DNA from: Paraburkholderia largidicola
GTDB lineage: Bacteria > Pseudomonadota > Gammaproteobacteria > Burkholderiales > Burkholderiaceae
DNA: 64,000 nucleotides
Direction of reading: 5' to 3'
NCBI RefSeq assembly: GCF_013426895.1
Contig: NZ_AP023174.1
Span: 2,356,001 to 2,420,000, forward strand
Part shown: in pieces, positions 9,305 through 18,267 of the stretch
Layout of the letters: every line of letters begins with the position of its first letter
Numbering within the stretch: the first letter of the stretch is position 1
Program-made: the position numbers and the translations under genes
Notes under the pieces: generated by a model
The model's input: the letters and a program-made list of their open reading frames with translations, nothing else
Databases searched by the model: none
Told to the model about the DNA's origin: nothing

Positions 9305-9955
9305 ATGGGTCTTTCTCTTCAGCAATTCGTGATGGTCGCGGGCGCGCATCTGCTTGCGCTGCTTAGCCCCGGCCCGGACTTTTTCCTGGTCGCGCGCAGC
9401 GCGCTGCTGCGCGGCTGGCGCAAAACGGGCGCCGTGTGCTTCGGTATCGCCTGCGCAAACGGCGTGTTCATCGCGCTCGCGGTCGGCGGCTTTGCGGCGC
9501 TGCATCGGCATGGCCTCGCGTTCGCGCTCGTGCAGGCGGCGGGCTGCGCGTATCTGTTCTATCTCGGCGTATTGATGCTGCGGCACGCAAGAGCGGCATC
9601 GATCGAGGCGCACGTGCAGGACGGCTCGCCTGCGACGCAGACAGGCGCGTGGCATACGCGTTTCGCGATGGGTTTCGCGTCCGCGATTCTCAATCCGAAG
9701 AACGCGCTCTTTTACGCAAGCCTGTTCGCCTTGCTCGCGGCCCGCGACGCGCCGTTCGGCGCGCAAATTGTGTACGGCGTATGGATGTTCGCCGCCGTGT
9801 TCGGCTGGGATCTGCTCGTGGCGATGGGCATCGGGCATCCGTCCGTGGTCGCGCGCTTCACGCGGCATAGCGCCACGATCGAACGCACCACGGGTGCCGT
9901 GCTGCTCGCGATCGGAGCGAGCGTGCTGACGATGCTCGCTCGCGAATGGCTATGA
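9305..9955 (+). CDS. LysE/RhtB-family amino-acid exporter
   Basis: 216 residues with about six membrane segments, the standard LysE/RhtB length. The start has AAGGAG six bases upstream. The family signature LLSPGPDFFLV occurs at residues 18-28, followed by a small-residue helix (GIACANGVFIALAVGG) and, near residue 120, the NPKNALFYASL motif. These inner-membrane proteins export amino acids such as lysine, threonine or homoserine by proton exchange; the substrate cannot be read from sequence. Placed downstream of the AraC regulator and convergent with the DUF523 gene. Confidence 0.9.
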   Translation: MGLSLQQFVMVAGAHLLALLSPGPDFFLVARSALLRGWRKTGAVCFGIACANGVFIALAVGGFAALHRHGLAFALVQAAGCAYLFYLGVLMLRHARAASIEAHVQDGSPATQTGAWHTRFAMGFASAILNPKNALFYASLFALLAARDAPFGAQIVYGVWMFAAVFGWDLLVAMGIGHPSVVARFTRHSATIERTTGAVLLAIGASVLTMLAREWL

Positions 9956-9979
9956 AGGCGTTGGCGTCTTGACTCTGCG

Positions 9980-10471
9980 TTATCGATCACGATCGATCAA
10001 TGCCGCAAGCTCATCGATCCCGTCAGGCGCGAACACGCGTATGCCGTGCCGTTCGAGCAAGGCGGCTGTCACGCCGGATGCGTCGTGTGCGACGCCCCAA
10101 AACGTACCGTCATGGATGAAACTGCTGCCACACGACGGACTGCCGTCGGCGAGCAGCGCATAGCGGCAACCGTGCGCGAGCGCCTGCTGGAGCGCGTGAC
10201 GCGCGCCGTCGACGAAAAGCGCGGTGACATCAGCGCCGGCGTTATCGCGGATGCGGGCCGTGCCGTCGAGCACGTCGCGTCCGTTGCGGCGCAACTGGAT
10301 TTCGGCGGGACGGCGCGGCGTGCTGAAGCCCGCTGCCACTTCCGGACACACGACGACGAGCCGCCCTTCATCGCGCCACGTCTGCATCAGCGCGCCCGCG
10401 AGCGACTTCGCGGAACCGTCGTATCGCACCGGTAAACCGGCGAGGCACGCGCTAACGAGTATCCTTTTCAT
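9980..10471 (-). CDS. DUF523-family small protein
   Basis: 163 residues, typical for DUF523. The start was chosen at [12 protein letters not shown], the conserved N-terminal motif of this family, with the invariant Cys at residue 8; a longer open frame upstream has no family similarity. Other conserved elements are VCPEVAAG near residue 47 and DGSPSCGSS near residue 115, both with Cys, suggesting a metal- or sulfur-related function. The biochemical role of DUF523 is not settled, although some members are linked to thiouracil desulfuration. Cytosolic, apparently monocistronic. Confidence 0.85.
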   Translation of the reverse strand: MKRILVSACLAGLPVRYDGSAKSLAGALMQTWRDEGRLVVVCPEVAAGFSTPRRPAEIQLRRNGRDVLDGTARIRDNAGADVTALFVDGARHALQQALAHGCRYALLADGSPSCGSSFIHDGTFWGVAHDASGVTAALLERHGIRVFAPDGIDELAALIDRDR

Positions 10472-10637
10472 GTCGGGACGATTGGGTTTCAGCGAGCTGC
10501 GGGCGTTCGACGGATGCCCAATGGGCACGGGTGTTGCTCCATGCCGTGACGGCGGCGCCTGTGTCCGTCGATGCGGTTCCCGCGCGTGGGTCGATCATCG
10601 GATCGATCTGTCCAGCAATCCTTTGGTGGAGGCTTCC

Positions 10638-10799
10638 ATGCTTCGATACGCTGCCATCTTTTTCGTCATCGCCATTATCGCGGCAATCTTCGGGTTTGGC
10701 GGCATTGCCGCTGGCGCGGCCGAAATAGCGAAGGTGCTGTTCTTTATCTTTATCGTGATCTTTCTCGTCACGCTGCTCATGGGCGTGATCAGACGCTGA
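10638..10799 (+). CDS. DUF1328/YtjA-family small membrane protein
   Basis: 53 residues with two hydrophobic helices separated by a Gly/Ala-rich turn ([15 protein letters not shown]), the hallmark of the UPF0391/DUF1328 family (E. coli YtjA). A GGAGG ribosome site precedes the ATG. The function is unknown; homologues are often stress-induced. Stand-alone gene. Confidence 0.88.
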   Translation: MLRYAAIFFVIAIIAAIFGFGGIAAGAAEIAKVLFFIFIVIFLVTLLMGVIRR

Positions 10800-10930
10800 G
10801 GCTGCGTGCGGGCCTTGCGCTTCTTCAAAGGCCTGCGAAGTGATGGACCTTGCCGGCGGGCGTGCAATTTATAGTGCGTCCGCTTGCAATACTTTCCGCC
10901 CGATAGCGTCTGATGGCCTGTCCGGCGGCC

Positions 10931-11134
10931 TTACGCCCCCGTGAGCGACTCCAGCACGCTCAGTGCCTCATCCAGCCTTCGCGCGCGGCTCTTTTGAGCG
11001 GGAATACGCGCTGCGGCCGACACGTCGTCGACGCGCTTGCGCCAGTACGACAGCGGTATGTGATCCGTGCCGGAAATCCGCGCCAATACATGTTCGAGAT
11101 GGTCGAGCGCCGACTCGAGCTGGTGATGGTTCAT
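10931..11134 (-). CDS. Small conserved-looking cytosolic protein
   Basis: 67 residues starting MNHHQLESALDHLEHVL, amphipathic and mostly helical, with no signal peptide or membrane segment. The ATG has a CGGGGAA ribosome site. The frame is open for another 78 codons upstream, but that part is Arg/Cys-rich and lacks a good start, so the short form was chosen. I recognise no domain. The charged C-terminus (QKSRARRLDEALSVLESL) suggests a helical bundle. Could be an unnamed Burkholderia family protein; the call as coding rests on the ribosome site and codon pattern. Confidence 0.6.
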   Translation of the reverse strand: MNHHQLESALDHLEHVLARISGTDHIPLSYWRKRVDDVSAAARIPAQKSRARRLDEALSVLESLTGA

Positions 11135-11345
11135 GCTGTTCCCCGATCGCACCGTCCGCGCGAACCGACTGTGTGTCGTCGCGGCGGCGTCGAATTGATA
11201 TGTCCTGCAGGAGGCCATCACGCGCTCGTGATCCGGATGATGCATCGGATTGGCAAGTGCTCGCGGCCGTCGGACGCACAATATGACATCCTGGAAAAAT
11301 CCCCCGCAAGCCCGCCGTTGCTTATACGAGGAATCCTCATAACTT

Positions 11346-12017
11346 TCACGCGCTTGTAAAACTGTCATCCTCCGGGGCCAGTCGCGGAATGTCCGGACTG
11401 AGGTCGTAATTCAGGAAGCCGAGAATCAGGCGGACCATTTCGTCTTCGAACGCATCGGTGCCGAAGTAATGCGGCCGCTCCAGCGCTGTCGCGAGCAGGA
11501 CGCCGGAGATCGCGCGAAACAGCACGAAGCGCGCTTCGTCGCGCTTGATGCGCTTGCCCAGATCCGGGTTCTCACGGTTCAGCGTCCCCGCGATCAGTTC
11601 GAAGTAGCGCAGCATGCCCTGCCCGATCGCCGTGTCGGGCGCGGCGTCCGCCCATTCGGCGCGCAGGATGCTGTAAAGCCGCGGACGGTCGCCGATGAAG
11701 GCCGCCGTCGCGCGCATCATGCGGCGCGCGTTCAGGCCCGTGCCGAATGGCGCGGGCTGCGTGAGCGCTTCTTTCATCATCGCCGTGAGGCGTTCGAGTT
11801 CGCGCCGCGCGAGTGCTTCGATCAACCCGTCCTTGTTCGGAAAGTACTGATAGATCGCACCGATGCTGAAGCCTGCCGTATCGGCGACGCGCTGTGTCGT
11901 CAGCCCTGCCTTGCCATGGGATTCGAGCGTGCGTGCGGCCGCTTCGAGAATGCTGTCGAGCGCGAATTCGGCGCGCGCCTGCTTGGGCTGCCGACGCGAC
12001 GTGTGAGTCGTGGGCAA
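11346..12017 (-). CDS. TetR/AcrR-family transcriptional repressor
   Basis: About 223 residues. The N-terminal helix-turn-helix is clear (ILEAAARTLESHG, then FSIGAIYQYFPNKDGL). The C-terminal ligand domain resembles the TetR_C group with a conserved Arg/Ala-rich helix. The start is ambiguous: a TTG preceded by GGAG was chosen, while an ATG at 12104 would add 29 residues without recognisable homology. No target gene is adjacent in a divergent arrangement except the region in front of the LysR gene 3' end, so its regulon is unknown. Confidence 0.85.
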   Translation of the reverse strand: MPTTHTSRRQPKQARAEFALDSILEAAARTLESHGKAGLTTQRVADTAGFSIGAIYQYFPNKDGLIEALARRELERLTAMMKEALTQPAPFGTGLNARRMMRATAAFIGDRPRLYSILRAEWADAAPDTAIGQGMLRYFELIAGTLNRENPDLGKRIKRDEARFVLFRAISGVLLATALERPHYFGTDAFEDEMVRLILGFLNYDLSPDIPRLAPEDDSFTSA

Positions 12018-12186
12018 AGAAACTCCGTGAATGAATGAAGGTTGAAGATCGTTGGGTGTGCAACGTGATGTTCGATCGAACCTCTCTACGCAAGCAGTTT
12101 GCATCAACCATGCCGATGAGGGAACGCCATAACGCGAAAACGGTGCACGATCCGCGCAGCGAGGTTATCACGCGCCTCGCCGCCTA

Positions 12187-13083
12187 TCACCGTCGTGGCG
12201 CTCTAGACGTGCGTTCGATGAAGTCGAGATCGAGCGCTTCGCAGAGAAAGCGCTGCAAGGCATCGACGGCTGCTTCCTGCGCGCCTGCCGCCTGCCGCAC
12301 GAACAGGCCGAGGTCGGCGGCGGGCGGTTCGGGCAGGCCGTCGGCGGCGCCGAGCACGCGCATCGTGTCGTAACGGATATTGCCGTCGAGCAGCACCGAC
12401 ACGCCCAACCCCGCCTCGACGGCCGACTGCACAGCGGGCAGGCTCGTGCTCGTGCAGACAACGCGCCACGCGATGCCCGCGCGCCGCAGCACCGTCATCA
12501 CCTGCTGCTGCCACAGACACGTACCGCCGAATGCAACGAGCGGCAACGGCGACTGCGGGTCGGCAAGATAGCCGCGCGCGCCGACCCAGAAGAGCGGCTG
12601 CGTCCACGCGACGAGCGGCGTCGCGTCGACCATCGCGGGATCGCCGACGAGCACATCGAGCGCGCCGTCGTTGAGCCGTTGCGACAGCGCCGCGCTCGCA
12701 TCGACCACGATCTCCAGCGCGACCTGCGGATGCGCCGCCGAAAAGCGCCGCAACGCGCGCGGCAGGCGGCCCACGGCCACGTCTTCGAGCATGCCGAGGC
12801 GCACGGTGCCCGCCACGTCGCCGACTTCGAGCGCGCGCCGGGCGTCTTCGCCCGCGCCGAGAATCGCATGGGCATACGGCAGCAGCCGGTGCCCGGCGTC
12901 CGTCAACCGCACGCCGCGCGGCGAGCGGTCGAGCAGCCGCTGGCCAATGTCGTCCTCCAGCCGCCGCAACTGCATGCTGACGGCCGCCTGCGTGCGTGCA
13001 AGACGCACGGCCGCCGTGCTGACCCCGCCCGTTTCGGCGACCGTCACAAAGGCTCTGAGAAGGCTACTGTCGAAGTCACGCAT
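12187..13083 (-). CDS. LysR-family regulator (divergent from RhtA-like exporter)
   Basis: 298 residues. Residues 1-60 form the winged HTH (DSSLLRAFVTVAETGGVSTAA, then TQAAVSMQLRRLE); the rest is a periplasmic-binding-like effector domain. An ATG three codons upstream is an alternative start. It is transcribed away from the DMT exporter with a 99-bp shared promoter region containing an ATAAG-N9-CTTAT inverted repeat, so it most likely controls that exporter and itself. Confidence 0.9.
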   Translation of the reverse strand: MRDFDSSLLRAFVTVAETGGVSTAAVRLARTQAAVSMQLRRLEDDIGQRLLDRSPRGVRLTDAGHRLLPYAHAILGAGEDARRALEVGDVAGTVRLGMLEDVAVGRLPRALRRFSAAHPQVALEIVVDASAALSQRLNDGALDVLVGDPAMVDATPLVAWTQPLFWVGARGYLADPQSPLPLVAFGGTCLWQQQVMTVLRRAGIAWRVVCTSTSLPAVQSAVEAGLGVSVLLDGNIRYDTMRVLGAADGLPEPPAADLGLFVRQAAGAQEAAVDALQRFLCEALDLDFIERTSRAPRR

Positions 13084-13105
13084 TATTAGCATCCGTGATA
13101 GCGGC

Positions 13106-13124
13106 ATAAGAAATATCAGCTTAT
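13106..13124. promoter_or_regulatory. Putative LysR operator (ATAAG-N9-CTTAT)
   Basis: A perfect 5-bp inverted repeat with a 9-bp AT-rich spacer, located between the divergent lysR and rhtA-like genes, 23 bp from the LysR start. The spacing fits a LysR-type dyad; binding is inferred from position only. Confidence 0.45.
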
Positions 13125-13182
13125 CTTAACGCCCGTTTCGTCGATATGATGAGCCTGTCTGTAGTGCACCCGCTCGAACCCC

Positions 13183-14079
13183 ATGAAAAATTCCACGCTC
13201 GCCGAACCGCTTCCCTTTGATACCGCGCCGCCGTCGAGCGCGCCGAAGCGCCATGTCGGCATGGCTGCGCTGCTCGGTCTGCTGTCGATGTCGTGCGTGC
13301 AGTTCGGCGCCGCCCTTTCCGCGCCGACGATGGCCGCATTCGGCGCGTTCAGCACGACATGGCTGCGGCTCGCGTGGGCCGCCGTGATTCTTGCGCTGGT
13401 CGTGCGTCCGAAGCTGCGCAGCTACTCGCGCGCGCACTGGATCGCGGCGGGCGTGCTCGGCGTGGCGATGGCGGGCATGACGCTATGTTTTTTCTCGGCG
13501 ATCGAGCGCATTCCGCTCGGCCTCGCCGTCGCGATCGACTTTCTCGGGCCGCTGACCGTCGCGACGCTGGGTGTACGGCGCCTGCGCGCGCTGCTTTGGC
13601 CGCTGCTCGCCGTCGCGGGCGTGCTGCTGCTCGCGCATGACCGTTCGGGTTGGATCGGCGAGCCCGTCGGCATGCTGCTCGCGGTGGGCGCCGCGTGCGG
13701 CTGGGGCAGCTATATCGTGCTGATGAAAAAAACGGGCGCGCTGTTCGACGGGTTGGAAGGTCTCTCGGTGTCGCTGATCGCGGCAGCCCTCGTTGCGACG
13801 CCGTTCGGCCTCGTCGAGCACGGCCTGCACATCGCGCCGATGCAGTTCGCCGCCACGGCGGGCCTCGCTGTGCTCGTGCCGCTGCTGCCGTACGCGCTTG
13901 AAATGATCGCGCTGCGTCACATGCCCGCTGCGTCGTTCGGGATTCTGATGAGTGTCGAGCCTGCCATCGGCGCGGCGGCGGGCTTTATCGTGCTGCATCA
14001 GCCGATGACGGCGCTGCAACTGGCAGGCACGTTGTTCGTCGTGAGCGCGAGCGTTGGTGTGATCGTCACGTCGAAGTGA
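13183..14079 (+). CDS. RhtA-like DMT exporter (EamA family)
   Basis: 298 residues with ten predicted membrane helices in two EamA repeats. The N-terminal segment (MSCVQFGAALSAPTM, then GAFSTTWLRLAWA) resembles E. coli RhtA, a threonine/homoserine exporter, and length agrees. The start ATG lies at the end of the divergent promoter region and has only a modest ribosome site. An inner-membrane efflux role for small amino acids or related metabolites is likely; the substrate is inferred. Regulated presumably by the divergent LysR protein. Confidence 0.85.
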   Translation: MKNSTLAEPLPFDTAPPSSAPKRHVGMAALLGLLSMSCVQFGAALSAPTMAAFGAFSTTWLRLAWAAVILALVVRPKLRSYSRAHWIAAGVLGVAMAGMTLCFFSAIERIPLGLAVAIDFLGPLTVATLGVRRLRALLWPLLAVAGVLLLAHDRSGWIGEPVGMLLAVGAACGWGSYIVLMKKTGALFDGLEGLSVSLIAAALVATPFGLVEHGLHIAPMQFAATAGLAVLVPLLPYALEMIALRHMPAASFGILMSVEPAIGAAAGFIVLHQPMTALQLAGTLFVVSASVGVIVTSK

Positions 14080-14161
14080 ACCGTCCGATCAGGTCTGGAT
14101 GATGCTGCGTGTGAGCCGTCTACAATCGACGGATCGCATGCCGACCTGCAAGGAACCCAAC

Positions 14162-14551
14162 ATGACCGACGACGAACGCGCCATTCGCCAACTGATCGAT
14201 GACTGGCTCGCCGCAAGCAAGGCGGGCGACACGGCGACCGTGCTGAGCCTGATGACCGACGACGCGATTTTCATGGTGCCTGGGCAGAAGCCGTTCGGCA
14301 AAGCTGCGTTTATGGCAGCGTCCGAAGGGCAGAAGAATGTCGATATCGACGGGAAGAGTGAGATTCTGGAGCTTCAGGTGCTGGGGGATTGGGCGTTCCT
14401 GCGGTCGCAGCTCGAAGTGACTATCACGGTGAGGGATGGCTCCGCGCCGCCAGTGCGTCATGCTGGGAATACACTTACGATTCTGCGCAAGGAGATTGAT
14501 GGACGATGGTTGCTGGCGAGGGATGCGAATTTGCTTGTGGTGGAGGGGTGA
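14162..14551 (+). CDS. SgcJ/EcaC-type SnoaL-like (DUF4440) protein
   Basis: 129 residues, an NTF2-like alpha+beta barrel. It starts after AAGGAA. Motifs are the helix IRQLIDDWLAASKAGD (residues 7-22), the strand MTDDAIFMVPG and a C-terminal WLLARDANLL. Proteins of this group are small cytosolic enzymes or ligand binders with no uniform reaction, often annotated as SgcJ/EcaC oxidoreductases. Convergent with the E1 gene across the large fold-back repeat. Confidence 0.8.
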   Translation: MTDDERAIRQLIDDWLAASKAGDTATVLSLMTDDAIFMVPGQKPFGKAAFMAASEGQKNVDIDGKSEILELQVLGDWAFLRSQLEVTITVRDGSAPPVRHAGNTLTILRKEIDGRWLLARDANLLVVEG

Positions 14552-14601
14552 ACGCTTTTTCGTTGTTCACTTTTGGGTTTTGTTTTTGTTTTGCTGTTTT
14601 G

Positions 14602-14680
14602 CTGGCATCTGCGTGCTTTTGCGCTGGCATCCGCGTGCTTTTGCGCTGGCATCCGCGTGCTTTTGCGCTGGCATCCGCGT
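14602..14680 (+). repeat. 3.6 tandem copies of a 22-bp repeat
   Basis: Unit CTGGCATCCGCGTGCTTTTGCG; the first copy differs by one base (T for C), the last is truncated after CCGCGT and runs into T7. One further copy lies in inverse orientation on the far side of the fold-back element (15308-15327). Confidence 0.92.
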
Positions 14681-14696
14681 TTTTTTAGCGTGCTTC

Positions 14697-15291
14697 AAGC
14701 GTTGCCCCTGTGCGGGGCGGCACCTACTTTTCTTTGCCGCCGCAAAGAAAAGTAGGCAAAAGAAAGCGGCTAACACCGCCAATCCTCGTTACTGCCTGAG
14801 GGCCCCCACAGGGTCTTACACTTCACACGGCAATCACGTCATACATGCTCGCTGCCAGCGCTCTAATGTGCGCCTCACCCGCTTCGTGCTCCCGCGTTTC
14901 GGCATGCCACGCCAGACAGTCCACCGCCGTCCAGGTGGCAAACTGTGTGTCGGCCCGCGTGCTCCACACGCCTTACTTCGGACCGATAGCACACGCGTTC
15001 CACCTGTAAGAGCGCTAACTTATACGACGCGACAACCTACACACAGTTTGCCACCTGGGCGGCACCTACCATTCGCTGCCGTCTGCCGTTGTACGGGTGC
15101 CTGACGCGGGTGATGCGATTGTTCGAAGCGTTGGCAACGGGCAACGAACAACGCGTTACCGTGTGACGTGTGGGGACGTTGAGGGCCCGTGGATAAGCAC
15201 ACGGGCTGGCGGTGTGAGCCGCTTTCTTTTGCCTACTTTTCTTTGCGGCGGCAAAGAAAAGTAGGTGCCGCCCCGCACAGGGGCAACGCTT
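14697..15291. repeat. Large fold-back element with 74-bp perfect inverted terminal arms
   Basis: Arms 14697-14770 and 15218-15291 are perfect reverse complements and continue for about 11 bp more with one mismatch. Each arm contains its own hairpin (CTACTTTTCTTTGC / GCAAAGAAAAGTAG, 4-nt loop). Inside, a 20-bp block ending in ACTGTGTGT (14931-14950) is repeated inverted at 15039-15058, and the stretches between are weakly similar. The structure therefore reads as two diverged copies of a roughly 250-bp element, head to head. No transposase or credible gene lies inside. It separates two convergent genes and could act as a bidirectional terminator or be a mobile repeat relic. Confidence 0.92.
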
Positions 15292-15307
15292 GCGAACCAA
15301 TAACATC

Positions 15308-15327
15308 ACGCGGATGCCAGCGCAAAA
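15308..15327 (-). repeat. Single inverse copy of the 22-bp tandem unit
   Basis: ACGCGGATGCCAGCGCAAAA is the reverse complement of the unit repeated at 14602-14680, extending the inverted symmetry beyond the 74-bp arms. Confidence 0.9.
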
Positions 15328-15383
15328 AACCAAAACCACCACCCCAGCGTCGCAGACATAAAAAAACCTAACCCGAAAACCCA

Positions 15384-18107
15384 TCACCTTTCCCAAGGCG
15401 TAGCCTTACCACCCCCAACCAACCCATACTGCTCGCGCGCACGCGCAACAACATCACGCGCAATCGCGCCCTCATCAACGAGAGCCTTCAAAGCCGCAAT
15501 CACAATCGACGCACGGTCGACCTCAAAGAACGCCCGCAGCGCCGCGCGCGTATCGCTACGTCCGAATCCATCCGTCCCAAGCGTCACATAACGCCGCGGC
15601 ACATACGCGCGAATCAGCTCGGGCACGGCCCGCACGTAATCGGTTGCGGCAACCACCGGACCACGCGATGCAGCAAGCGCAGACGTCACATACGGCGTCG
15701 CCGTTTCACCATCATCGAACAGGCGCTCGGCGCGCTCCGCCGCGGCCCCATCGCGATGCAACTCGGTAAAGCTCGTTACGCTCCATACAGCGGCGTCGAT
15801 GTTCCAGTCGTTCTTCAACATGCGGGCGGCCGCCTGCACTTCGCCGAGTATCGCGCCCGAACCCAGCAACTGGACCTGCGCGGTCTCCAGCGAAGAAACT
15901 TCCAGTGGGTACATGCCCTTCAGCACGCCTTCGCGCACGCGATCAACAGAAGCCGCAGGCAATGAAGGCTGCGCATAGTTCTCGTTCGTGACGGTCAGGT
16001 AATAGAACACGTCCCGCTGTCGCCCGATCATTTCTTGCATGCCTTCGTCGACGATCATTGCCACTTCATAGGCGAACGCGGGATCGTACGCGCGGCAGTT
16101 AGGCACCGTCGATGCCGCGAGATGGCTCGTGCCGTCCTGATGCTGCAAGCCCTCGCCGCCGAGCGTCGTCTTGCCCGCCGTCGCACCGACCAGAAAGCCT
16201 CGCGCGCGCTGATCGGCGGCTGCCCAGATCAGATCGCCGATGCGCTGGAAGCCGAACATCGAGTAGTAGATGTAGAACGGCAGCATGGGCAGATCGTGAA
16301 CGCTGTACGACGTCGCCGCCGCGATCCACGACGACACCGCGCCCGCCTCCGAAATGCCCTCTTCGAGAATCTGCCCGCCCGTGTCTTCGCGGTAGTACAG
16401 CATCGAGCCCATGTCTTCCGGCTCGTACAACTGGCCAAGCGGCGAATAGATGCCGACCTGGCGGAACAGGTTCGCCATGCCGAAGGTGCGCGCCTCGTCG
16501 GCGACCACGGGCACGACCCGAGGCCCAAGCGACGCATCCTTCAACAGACTGCCGAGCATGCGCACGATCGCCATCGTCGTCGACATCTCCTTGCCGTTCG
16601 CGTCCAGCGCGAATTGCCCCCAGGAAGACATCGCAGGCACGGTCGGTGTCTGCGATGCCGCTTTCCGCCTTCTGGGCAGATAGCCTCCCAAGGCAGCCCG
16701 GCGTGCATGCAGGTACTGCATTTCCGGGCTGTTTTCCGCTGGCTTGTAGAACTTGAGCTGCTCGACGTCGCTATCGGACAACGGCAGGCGAAAGCGGTCG
16801 CGGAACGTCTTCAACTGCTCGACGTCGAGCTTTTTCTGCTGGTGCGTCGTCATGCGCCCCTGGCCGATCGCGCCCATGCCGAAGCCCTTCATCGTCTTCG
16901 CAAGAATCACCGTGGGCTGGCCGCTGTGCTTCAACGCGCGGTCATACGCAGCGTGCAGCTTGCGCACGTCGTGGCCGCCGCGCCGCAAGCGGTCGATATC
17001 GTCGTTGCTCAGATGCGCGGCGAGCGCGGCCAGCTCCGGGTTCTGTCCGAAGAAACGTTCGCGGTTGTAGGCGCCGTCGTTGGCCGAGAAGGTCTGGAAC
17101 TGGCCGTCGACCGTATGTGCGAACGCGCGCAGCAAGGCCCCCGTACGATCGCGCGCAAACAGGGCATCCCAGTCCGAGCCCCATACGACCTTGATGACGT
17201 TCCAGCCCGCGCCCGTGAACTGCGCTTCGAGTTCGTCGATGATGCGGCCATTGCTGCGCACAGGACCATCGAGCCGCTGCAGATTGCAGTTGATCACGAA
17301 CACCAGATTGTCGAGGCCTTCGCGCGCCGCCAGGGACAACGCGCCGATCGATTCCGGCTCGTCCATCTCGCCATCGCCGAAGAAGCCCCACACCTTGCGG
17401 CCTTCCGTCTTCTGCAGGCCGCGGTTTTGCAGGTAGCGCATGAAGCGCGCCTGGTAAATCGAGTTGATGGGACCGATGCCCATCGAGCCCGTCGGGAACT
17501 GCCAGAAGTCCGGCATCAGCCACGGATGCGGATACGAACACAAGCCCGGCCCCGCGATCTCACGGCGGTAATGTTCGAGATGCGTCTCGTCGAGAAAGCC
17601 TTCGAGGAAGGCACGCGCATACACGCCCGGTGACGAATGCGGCTGGAAGTAGACGAGATCGCCGCCATGCCCGTCGCCGACCTGATTCGCGGCGCGGAAG
17701 AAATGATTGAAGCCAACTTCGAACAGATCCGCCGCCGACGCATAGCTGGCGATATGGCCGCCCAGTTCGCCGTACGCGCGATTGGCCCGCACCACCATCG
17801 CGAGCGCGTTCCAGCGCAATGCAGCGGCGAGCTTTTCCTCGGTGTCGAGGTCGCCTGGATACGGCGGCTGCTGATCGACGGAAATCGTATTCGCGTACGG
17901 CGTGACATTCGCGCGCGCCGTCGCAACCCCATTGCCAAGCGCATGTGCGGCCAGCCGGTCGAACAGATATTGCGCGCGTTCGAGGCCGACGTGCTGGACG
18001 ACGCCATCGAGCGCAGTCAGCCATTCGGCCGTCTCCTGCGGATCGCTGTCGATGCGAGCTCGAGTGAGGGCAAGAACGGGGCGGGCACCGCTCGATAAGT
18101 CCGTCAT
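15384..18107 (-). CDS. Homodimeric pyruvate-dehydrogenase-type E1 (AceE/MdeB-like), orphan
   Basis: 907 residues, the length of E. coli AceE. The thiamine-pyrophosphate motif GDGEMDEPES begins near residue 244 and ends in NCN about 25 residues later. The ATG has a GGAG site. In the usual operon aceE is followed by aceF and lpd; here neither is present. Instead the gene is divergent from an Lrp/AsnC regulator. This recalls Pseudomonas putida mdeR-mdeB, where an Lrp-type regulator controls an AceE-like 2-ketobutyrate dehydrogenase E1 used after methionine gamma-lyase; no mdeA is visible here. The substrate (pyruvate or 2-oxobutyrate) is therefore open. It would need to borrow E2 and E3 from elsewhere. 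Confidence 0.85.
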   Translation of the reverse strand: MTDLSSGARPVLALTRARIDSDPQETAEWLTALDGVVQHVGLERAQYLFDRLAAHALGNGVATARANVTPYANTISVDQQPPYPGDLDTEEKLAAALRWNALAMVVRANRAYGELGGHIASYASAADLFEVGFNHFFRAANQVGDGHGGDLVYFQPHSSPGVYARAFLEGFLDETHLEHYRREIAGPGLCSYPHPWLMPDFWQFPTGSMGIGPINSIYQARFMRYLQNRGLQKTEGRKVWGFFGDGEMDEPESIGALSLAAREGLDNLVFVINCNLQRLDGPVRSNGRIIDELEAQFTGAGWNVIKVVWGSDWDALFARDRTGALLRAFAHTVDGQFQTFSANDGAYNRERFFGQNPELAALAAHLSNDDIDRLRRGGHDVRKLHAAYDRALKHSGQPTVILAKTMKGFGMGAIGQGRMTTHQQKKLDVEQLKTFRDRFRLPLSDSDVEQLKFYKPAENSPEMQYLHARRAALGGYLPRRRKAASQTPTVPAMSSWGQFALDANGKEMSTTMAIVRMLGSLLKDASLGPRVVPVVADEARTFGMANLFRQVGIYSPLGQLYEPEDMGSMLYYREDTGGQILEEGISEAGAVSSWIAAATSYSVHDLPMLPFYIYYSMFGFQRIGDLIWAAADQRARGFLVGATAGKTTLGGEGLQHQDGTSHLAASTVPNCRAYDPAFAYEVAMIVDEGMQEMIGRQRDVFYYLTVTNENYAQPSLPAASVDRVREGVLKGMYPLEVSSLETAQVQLLGSGAILGEVQAAARMLKNDWNIDAAVWSVTSFTELHRDGAAAERAERLFDDGETATPYVTSALAASRGPVVAATDYVRAVPELIRAYVPRRYVTLGTDGFGRSDTRAALRAFFEVDRASIVIAALKALVDEGAIARDVVARAREQYGLVGGGKATPWER

Positions 18108-18217
18108 GGCACAACTCCGGCTGAAAAACGTACGTGAAAACGACTCGGGAACGTGTAATCAGCTTACCCATGCACCCGCAAAATGTGCGTCTCTTTTGCT
18201 TGCGTCAGCGCTTTCAG

Positions 18218-18267
18218 ATAGTGTATTTATTCCGGTAAATCGGCTTTACATGGAATATTTACACTAT
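18218..18267. promoter_or_regulatory. 16-bp imperfect inverted repeat overlapping the lrp start codon
   Basis: Arms 18218-18233 and 18252-18267 match at 14 of 16 positions (ATAGTGTA...ATTCC). The right arm includes the first two bases of the downstream ATG. AT-rich, as Lrp/AsnC sites usually are, and placed between two divergent genes. Probable autoregulatory operator. Confidence 0.55.

Noticed and set aside
14602..14680. CRISPR array
   Set aside because: Units are contiguous with no unique spacers, and no cas genes are present.
14697..15291. Insertion sequence or MITE with target duplication
   Set aside because: No transposase and no clear direct target repeats outside the arms; kept as a repeat element.
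15384..18107. Housekeeping pyruvate dehydrogenase operon
   Set aside because: aceF and lpd absent and regulator type differs, so called an orphan E1.
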